Below, in pieces: positions 58,770-64,000 of a stretch of DNA of 64,000 bases. The notes under the pieces are model-generated. The model was not told where the DNA came from. It was given only the letters and a program-made list of their open reading frames with translations, and did no database searches. The position numbers were made by a program, and so were the translations under genes. Source of the DNA: Alteribacillus iranensis (GTDB lineage Bacteria > Bacillota > Bacilli > Bacillales > Marinococcaceae); the NCBI RefSeq assembly GCF_900113025.1, contig NZ_FONT01000003.1, positions 62,001 through 126,000 on the forward strand. The letters run 5' to 3'. The stretch's first letter is position 1. Every line of letters starts with the position of its first letter.

Positions 58770-59828
58770 ATGAAAAATTTTAAATTTTATTTATTTATAG
58801 GAGTAGTGTCTCTGTTAAGTCTCCTCGCTGCTTGCGGGGGAGGAGCTGATGAAGAAGAGGCTTCTTCTGGAGGAACTGGAGAAGGAACCGAAAGTTCATC
58901 GGCAGAAAACAATGAAGCAGAATTTAACTTACAGATTGGACACATCGCACCTGACGAGCATTCTTTTACCGTTGGGATTGAAGAGTTTGTGAAGAAAGTG
59001 GAAGAACGTACGGATGGTCGCGTATCTTTCGAAGTGTTCGGGAATGGCCAGCTCGGAGGAGAACGTGATTTGATTGAACAAGTCCAACTGGGTTCTCTTG
59101 ATATGACAGTGGTTACCGCTGGCCCGCTTGGAAACTTTGTTCCTGAAACTACCGTGTTAGAAATGCCATTTTTATTCCGCGATGTAGAACATGCTTACCA
59201 AGTGTTGGATGGAGAAGTTGGTCAAGAGTTGATGGGCCGCATAGATGAGCAAGGTTTCAAATCGATTGGCTGGTGGGAGAACGGAATGCGCCATAGTACG
59301 AACAACGAACGGCCAATCCAGTCACCGGAAGATATGGAAGGCTTAAAAATGCGTACGTTGGAAAATGATATTTATACGGAAACATATCGATCTTTAGGTA
59401 CTGATCCTACTCCCATTGCATTTCCTGAAGTGTATACATCTTTGCAACAAGGAGTAGTGGATGGATTAGATGCTTCATACGGTGTCTTTTATACAACAAA
59501 TCTCTACGAGGTTCAGAAGCATTTTAGTGAAACAGGGATATACTATGCAGCTGCCGCAGCTTTAATGAATGCCGATGCATTTGCTTCCCTTCCTGAAGAT
59601 ATTCAGGAAGTCATCATGGAAACTGGCCAAGAAGTAGCTGCTTTTCAGCGCCAGGTTAACTTGGATATGGAAGAAGAGCAGAAGGCAGATATCAAGGAAC
59701 GCGGAGTAGAAGTAGTAGAGGCTGAAGAAATAGATAGAGAAGCATTTCAAGAAGCCGTTCAACCTGTTTATGATGCCTATGATGAAGAGTTTGGTGAAAT
59801 GATTAAAAGAATACAAGAAGTAGAATAA
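58770..59828 (+). CDS. dctP: TRAP transporter substrate-binding lipoprotein DctP
   Basis: A 352-residue extracytoplasmic solute receptor for an ion-driven TRAP carboxylate importer. The signal peptide ends in LLAAC with the lipidated Cys22; a Glu/Ser-rich linker follows to about residue 52. GLKMRTLEND with the carboxylate-binding arginine, PTPIAFPEVYTSLQQGVVDG and the upstream LGGERDLIEQVQLGSLDM are the family signature. The ligand is likely a small organic acid; the neighbouring lut genes point to lactate or another 2-hydroxy acid. Its membrane partners dctQ and dctM lie 2.5 kb downstream, beyond lutC and lutB. Confidence 0.92.
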   Translation: MKNFKFYLFIGVVSLLSLLAACGGGADEEEASSGGTGEGTESSSAENNEAEFNLQIGHIAPDEHSFTVGIEEFVKKVEERTDGRVSFEVFGNGQLGGERDLIEQVQLGSLDMTVVTAGPLGNFVPETTVLEMPFLFRDVEHAYQVLDGEVGQELMGRIDEQGFKSIGWWENGMRHSTNNERPIQSPEDMEGLKMRTLENDIYTETYRSLGTDPTPIAFPEVYTSLQQGVVDGLDASYGVFYTTNLYEVQKHFSETGIYYAAAAALMNADAFASLPEDIQEVIMETGQEVAAFQRQVNLDMEEEQKADIKERGVEVVEAEEIDREAFQEAVQPVYDAYDEEFGEMIKRIQEVE

Positions 59829-59838
59829 TATACAATGA

Positions 59839-59876
59839 GAAACCTCCAAGGCTTATTAAGCCGGAGGTTTCTTTCG
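59839..59876. terminator. Terminator between dctP and lutC
   Basis: GAAACCTCC-AAG-GCTT pairs with AAGC-C-GGAGGTTTC, then TTTC. It lies between convergent genes and may serve both. It separates dctP from dctQM in transcription. Confidence 0.85.
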
Positions 59877-59931
59877 ATAGACAGCATTATCACATTTCCT
59901 TTATGGTACTCTTCATTGACAGGAGGCACTT

Positions 59932-60612
59932 TCATGAGACAAGCAACACATAAACAGAGCCGGGGCCATGTACACCAAGAGCCATTTCAGCCTGCAGATC
60001 TCCTGTGGTGCTAGGCCCCGAAATAAAGTTAATGCAAGCGGGAAGGTTATCCTCGTTGTTTTGTTTGTCCATCAATTTCATGGCCTCCGACAAGTGGGGA
60101 ATAATATGTTTAACTGATAACACTGCTACGTATACGGGAGGGAGTAAACTAACGAGTCTACCAAGCGAACATCCGTTCGTAATAATAAGGGTACCACTTT
60201 CGGCAATGCCAAAGTCTGCAAAGGTAATACCAATATCAGCGGCACTAGCAGCTGTTCGTAAACTTTGCTCGTCTTTGTTTTTATCCCAGCACGTTAAATA
60301 AGCGCCAGTTTCAGCCGCTGTATATCGAATAAATGAAGTATCATCTTGTTCGTCTCCCCAGCTTATTATAGATTGGGAGCCTTCTCGCTTCACTATATTT
60401 GTTAAATGATTAGCAAGTGTGTCATATGTGCACGGGTGTACGTCTATTTTCAAGGCTGTGGCTCTCTCTGTAAATGTGTGTATTAATTCATGATCGGTGT
60501 AGGATACAGATTTTCTAGGAGCGGAAAAGCGGGCGGGAGGTTGGACGCTGGATCGACGTTCCCTACCCATTTTGTCGGCAATCGATTGAAAAAATGTTTC
60601 TCTTTTTATCAT
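59932..60612 (-). CDS. lutC: LutC-like LUD-domain lactate utilization protein
   Basis: A 226-residue LUD-domain protein. In B. subtilis LutABC oxidises L-lactate to pyruvate; LutC is a subunit without iron-sulfur motifs. Family signatures are IGITFADFGIAESGTLI, LVSLLPPVYVAVL and the C-terminal NFISGPSTTGDLQAEMALGV-HGP. ATG at 60612 is eight bases after AAAGGA on the minus strand. It is divergent from lutB with overlapping promoters, unlike the collinear lutABC of B. subtilis. Confidence 0.9.
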   Translation of the reverse strand: MIKRETFFQSIADKMGRERRSSVQPPARFSAPRKSVSYTDHELIHTFTERATALKIDVHPCTYDTLANHLTNIVKREGSQSIISWGDEQDDTSFIRYTAAETGAYLTCWDKNKDEQSLRTAASAADIGITFADFGIAESGTLIITNGCSLGRLVSLLPPVYVAVLSVKHIIPHLSEAMKLMDKQNNEDNLPACINFISGPSTTGDLQAEMALGVHGPGSVYVLLVS

Positions 60613-60662
60613 TAGAATTGTCCTTTCTCGGAGTAGCGGAGTAACACATGTGTTGTAAGGTA

Positions 60663-60715
60663 ACTATAACAAAGGGAGACACGTATTGAAAATACTGACA
60701 TTTTTATAGTATATT
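60663..60715. promoter_or_regulatory. Divergent overlapping promoters of lutC and lutB
   Basis: Plus strand: TTGAAA (60686-60691), 18 bp, TATATT (60710-60715), toward lutB. Minus strand: TTTTCA (60692-60687), 18 bp, TATAGT (60668-60663) with an extended TG, toward lutC. The two -35 regions cover the same bases, so the genes are probably co-regulated. Confidence 0.5.
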
Positions 60716-60751
60716 CATAGAGTATGAAACATCAAGGTGATAGAATAGAAC

Positions 60752-60775
60752 AGAATATTCAATTCTGAATATTCT
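60752..60775. promoter_or_regulatory. Perfect 24-bp palindrome, likely operator of lutB-dctQM
   Basis: AGAATATTCA, ATTC, TGAATATTCT: ten-base arms match perfectly. It lies about 35 bases downstream of the predicted lutB start and 33 bases before lutB. No T-run follows at once, so a repressor site is more likely than a terminator. It does not look like the GntR-type sites I know. Confidence 0.6.
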
Positions 60776-60807
60776 AAGCTTTTAATCTGGGGGAGGCCTT
60801 ACGCCAT

Positions 60808-62211
60808 ATGGCTCATGACATTTCATTTGATCAACGAGTGGACCAGGCCGTACATGATACTTCTTTGCAAGAGGCTGTTCATTTGACTCAAGACCGTCTT
60901 CGTACGGGAAGAATAAAAGCAGCGGGTGAGCTTGACAATGTGGACGAATGGAGACAAATGGCTTCAGACATTCGTTCCCACACCATTGAGAATCTCGACA
61001 GTTATTTAGAGCAATTTGCAGATAACGTCGAAGCGAATGGCGGGCATATACATATTGCAGTAGATGATAAGGAAGCAGTCACGGTCGTGAACAGAATACT
61101 TAAGGAAGTAAATGCTCAGTCCGTAGTAAAGTCTAAGTCCATGGTAGCCGAAGAAATTCACTTAAATGAAAGCTTAGAAGCTTCTGGTGTTAAAGTGACA
61201 GAGACTGATTTAGGAGAATATATTATTCAGCTTGCGGATGAAAAACCATCTCACATTATTGCGCCAGCGATACACAAAACGAGAAAACAAGTGACAGAGC
61301 TTTTTTCAAAAGAAGCAGGATATCAGTTATCGGAGGAAGCGGAGGAATTATGTGATTTTGCCAGAGGAAAGCTCCGTCAAGAATTTTTACAGGCTGACGT
61401 CGGTATTAGCGGTTGCAACTTCGCAGTAGCCGAAAGTGGGTCCGTTGTCTTGGTAGAAAACGAGGGTAATATTCGCTTAACGACCTCTCTGCCTAAGACA
61501 CATATTGTCTTAATGGGAATGGAAAGAATTGTACCAGGGTGGAAAGAATTAGATGTCGTGTTGTCGATGTTGCCGAGAAGTGCAACGGGTCAACGTCTTA
61601 CTACTTATGTCACTGCTGTTAATAGCGCTAGACAACCATTGGATGTGGACGGACCTGAAAATCTGCATGTCGTTATCATAGATAATGGACGCTCTGACAT
61701 ACTAGGTACCGCCTACGAAGAGGTATTAAAGTGCATACGATGTGGCGCTTGTATTAACGTGTGTCCTATATACCGCCATATTGGGGGTCATGCATATGGG
61801 AGTGTTTATAATGGGCCGATTGGGGCGGTACTTTCTCCTCTATTAGATGATTATGAAGAAACGAAAGAGTTGCCTTTCGCATCGAGTCTTTGCGGCGCTT
61901 GTACGGATGTTTGTCCAGTGAAAATCCCACTTCATGAGTTGTTAATCGAACATCGAAAAGATGAAGTGGACAAAGGATTTGCTGGGAAACGTGAAGGGAT
62001 GACATTTGACATGTTCGGCAAGATGACCACTAAGCCATGGTTATACGCCAAAGGAGTAAAATGGGCTCATGCTGCTACCAAGCCGTTCAGTGAGGAAGAT
62101 GAAATAACGAAAGGGCCTTCCCTTCTTCGCGAATGGACGAACTCAAAAAGCATGAAAAGACCACCCAATATGTCTTTCAGAGAATGGTGGGAGCGTGAAC
62201 GGAAGGAGTGA
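60808..62211 (+). CDS. lutB: LutB-like iron-sulfur lactate oxidation protein
   Basis: A 467-residue subunit of the LutABC type. The N-terminal LUD domain (GISGCNFAVAESGSVVLVEN, VDGPENLHVVIIDNGR) is followed by two [4Fe-4S] motifs: CIRCGACINVCP near 309-320 and CGACTDVCPV near 362-372, then a basic C terminus (RPPNMSFREWWERE). ATG is about 11 bases after GGGGGAGG. dctQ follows after 82 bases on the same strand with no terminator, so an operon lutB-dctQ-dctM is likely. No lutA is present nearby. Confidence 0.92.
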   Translation: MAHDISFDQRVDQAVHDTSLQEAVHLTQDRLRTGRIKAAGELDNVDEWRQMASDIRSHTIENLDSYLEQFADNVEANGGHIHIAVDDKEAVTVVNRILKEVNAQSVVKSKSMVAEEIHLNESLEASGVKVTETDLGEYIIQLADEKPSHIIAPAIHKTRKQVTELFSKEAGYQLSEEAEELCDFARGKLRQEFLQADVGISGCNFAVAESGSVVLVENEGNIRLTTSLPKTHIVLMGMERIVPGWKELDVVLSMLPRSATGQRLTTYVTAVNSARQPLDVDGPENLHVVIIDNGRSDILGTAYEEVLKCIRCGACINVCPIYRHIGGHAYGSVYNGPIGAVLSPLLDDYEETKELPFASSLCGACTDVCPVKIPLHELLIEHRKDEVDKGFAGKREGMTFDMFGKMTTKPWLYAKGVKWAHAATKPFSEEDEITKGPSLLREWTNSKSMKRPPNMSFREWWERERKE

Positions 62212-62293
62212 GAAAGTAAACAGAATGAGAGTGCGATAAACTGACTCACCATTTATAAAGAGAAATATTTTTTAAGTAAGGAGAGCAAAGTCA

Positions 62294-62785
62294 ATGTGGA
62301 AGCGTTTTATAACAATACTGAACAAAGCTAGTGAAACAATTAGTGCATCGCTGCTTGTACTGATGGTAGTTCTTATATTCATGCAAATTGTTTCAAGAGG
62401 TCTGTTCGGCACTTCTTATTCGTGGACAGAGGAAATTTCACGTTTTTCCATGATATGGATTACATTTTTAGGAGCCAGTATTGCCTTTCAATATACAGCT
62501 CATATCGGCATAGATTACTTTGTGAAAAAACTCCCAGCTATTCCAGAGAGAATTGTGAATATCATAGGAGCTCTCATATGTGCTTTCTTTTTCGTCGTGT
62601 TGGCACTAAAAGGATTTGAATTAATGCAAGGAGCAGGAAGTCAAGGCTCCCCAGCTTTACGTATCCCGATGAATTACGTGTATATCATCATTCCAGTTAG
62701 CGCTGTTCTAATGCTGCTTAATTTAGTTGATGTTACTTGGAAACGGTGGAAGACTACTACAAATAACGAAGGGATTATGGAATAA
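62294..62785 (+). CDS. dctQ: TRAP transporter small permease DctQ
   Basis: A 163-residue protein with four transmembrane helices (about 18-38, 52-70, 88-108, 128-148). SRGLFGTSYSWTEEISRFSMIW after helix 1 carries the conserved WxEE motif of DctQ. ATG is nine bases after AAGGAGAG. The stop overlaps the dctM start by one base (TAATG). It pairs with DctM in the membrane. Confidence 0.92.
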   Translation: MWKRFITILNKASETISASLLVLMVVLIFMQIVSRGLFGTSYSWTEEISRFSMIWITFLGASIAFQYTAHIGIDYFVKKLPAIPERIVNIIGALICAFFFVVLALKGFELMQGAGSQGSPALRIPMNYVYIIIPVSAVLMLLNLVDVTWKRWKTTTNNEGIME

Positions 62786-64000
62786 TGTCTATTTTTTTAT
62801 TCGTCGTATTTATACTGCTTATTTTCATAAACGTCCCTATTTCCATTGCTCTTGGGTCCGCATCCTTAATATTCTTTCTCGTGAGTGGGAATTTTCCATT
62901 AGAACTTATCCCTCAACGAATGTTTGCTGCTCTTGATTCGTTTCCTCTCATGGCAGCTCCTTTTTTCATTTTGGCAGGAAAATTGATGGAGCATGGAGGG
63001 ATTTCTCAGCGATTAATTGATTTTGCTCAAAGTTTGGTAGGACAACTAAGAGGAGGGCTGGCCCACGTAGGGATTGTAACGTGTATTTTCTTTGCAGCAC
63101 TTTCAGGGTCTGGCTCAGCAACTACTGCAGCCGTAGGGAGTATTTTAATACCGTATATGGTAAAAGAAGGGTATGATAGAGCCTTTTCTACAGCAGTCCA
63201 GGCAGCTGGGGGAACCACCGGTATCGTCATTCCTCCTAGTGTACCGCTAATCCTTTACGGGGTGTCTGCCGGAGTGTCGGTAAGCAGCTTGTTTATCGCT
63301 GGTATTATTCCAGGTCTTATGATTGGTTTATCTTTAATTCTTGTAAGTTATGTGATATCAGTAATTAAAGGATACCAAGGTACACAAGATAAAATGAATG
63401 TGAAAAAGTTGGCTGTCTCTTTTAGGAAAGCTTTTTTATCTTTGCTCATGCCAGTGATTATTTTAGGTGGGATATATGGAGGTATTTTTACTCCTACGGA
63501 AGCTTCTGTCGTCGCGGTTGTTTATGGGTTCTTTATTGGTTTTTTCGTATATCGCCAAATCAACTTTTCCGTGTTACGTGAAATATTAGTTTCTTCTGTT
63601 GTTACAACGTCTGTTATTTTGCTCCTTATCTCAACGGCTTCTTTATTTGGAATGATATTAACAAGAGAGCGAATCCCACAAACGGTTGCGGAAACATTTA
63701 TGGATAGCCCGCTAACACCACTAATCATTATGTTGTTAGTGAATGTATTTTTATTAATTGTAGGAACATTTATGGAGACCATTGCTTCTGTTATTATATT
63801 AACGCCTATCCTGCTTCCTGTCGTTACGGGCCTTGGCATGGATCCTATCCACTTCGGAATTGTTATGATTGCAAATTTATCGATTGGGTTAATTACACCG
63901 CCTGTAGGCATTAATTTGTTTGTCGGCTCACAAGTCGGTCAAGTTCCATACGAAAAATTGGTGAGAGCTATTTTACCATTCTTAGTTATGATGATCGTAG
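62785..64000 (+). CDS. dctM: TRAP transporter large permease DctM, 3'-truncated by the window
   Basis: The frame is open from ATG 62785 to the window end, 405 codons; the family is about 425, so only a short C-terminal piece is missing. Multiple hydrophobic spans, with MAAPFFILAGKLMEHGG, ALSGSGSATTAAVGSILIP, IVIPPSVPLILYGV and ITPPVGINLFVGSQV, are the DctM hallmarks. It is the ion-coupled channel of the TRAP system. It starts on the dctQ stop codon, so the two are coupled. Confidence 0.93.
   Translation, partial: MSIFLFVVFILLIFINVPISIALGSASLIFFLVSGNFPLELIPQRMFAALDSFPLMAAPFFILAGKLMEHGGISQRLIDFAQSLVGQLRGGLAHVGIVTCIFFAALSGSGSATTAAVGSILIPYMVKEGYDRAFSTAVQAAGGTTGIVIPPSVPLILYGVSAGVSVSSLFIAGIIPGLMIGLSLILVSYVISVIKGYQGTQDKMNVKKLAVSFRKAFLSLLMPVIILGGIYGGIFTPTEASVVAVVYGFFIGFFVYRQINFSVLREILVSSVVTTSVILLLISTASLFGMILTRERIPQTVAETFMDSPLTPLIIMLLVNVFLLIVGTFMETIASVIILTPILLPVVTGLGMDPIHFGIVMIANLSIGLITPPVGINLFVGSQVGQVPYEKLVRAILPFLVMMIV

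Overview
The window comes from an endospore-forming Bacillaceae (Firmicutes) chromosome of moderate to low GC. The spore genes sspI, gerE, gerM, spoVID, ysxE and lonB, strong AGGAGG ribosome sites, and T-box leaders on pheS and ilvB all point that way. Gene order follows the Bacillus subtilis pheS-to-hemL segment (ysdC-sspI-ysgA-pheST ... hemAXCDBL-spoVID-ysxE) almost gene for gene. Genus cannot be fixed from the window. The many acidic proteins and the repeat types fit a halophilic or alkaliphilic relative, but that is inference.

Layout. 1-2.9 kb: end of an all-alpha dUTPase gene, an M42 peptidase, sspI (minus strand, SigG-type promoter) and an rRNA/tRNA methyltransferase. 2.9-12.4 kb: Phe T-box, pheST, zapA, a CvpA-family gene, a 273-bp inverted-repeat element, polX, mutS2 and a 27-codon membrane microprotein gene. 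12.4-18.8 kb: lcfA, etfBA, trxA, uvrC. 18.8-24.3 kb: yslB (minus), a KtrB-type K+ channel gene and sdhCAB behind a long leader. 24.5-29.8 kb: thioesterase, gerE, racE, gerM, rph, ysnA, ysnB. 29.9 kb: tRNA-Arg(UCU). 30.1-38.9 kb: ilvBHC-leuABCD behind a cre-like site, a sigma-A promoter and a Leu(CUC) T-box. 39.1-48.7 kb: ysoA, tig, clpX, lonB, lonA, ysxC, ysxD. 48.7-55.4 kb: hemAXCDBL. 55.4-58 kb: an MFS transporter relic, then spoVID-ysxE. 58-64 kb: accessory region where B. subtilis has valS.

How the genes work together. The core is housekeeping: Phe-tRNA charging, DNA repair (PolX, MutS2, UvrC), fatty-acid activation and electron transfer (LcfA, EtfAB), succinate oxidation (SdhCAB), branched-chain amino acid synthesis, protein quality control (Tig, ClpX, LonA, LonB), heme synthesis from Glu-tRNA to uroporphyrinogen III, and spore assembly and germination.

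The most distinctive part is the right end. A complete TRAP transporter set (dctP, dctQ, start of dctM) is interleaved with lutC (minus) and lutB (plus), two parts of the LutABC lactate oxidation complex. lutB-dctQ-dctM run together downstream of a perfect 24-bp palindrome that looks like an operator. This suggests a locally regulated uptake-and-oxidation module for lactate or a similar hydroxy acid. lutA is not in the window.

Compared with my memory of B. subtilis, rnhC, fadR-fadB, ysmB and valS are missing from their usual slots, while ktrB and the TRAP/lut block are additions. Three families of intergenic repeats occur. No prophage, insertion sequence, CRISPR array or defence system is visible, and I see no clearly new multi-gene system beyond the TRAP/lut arrangement.
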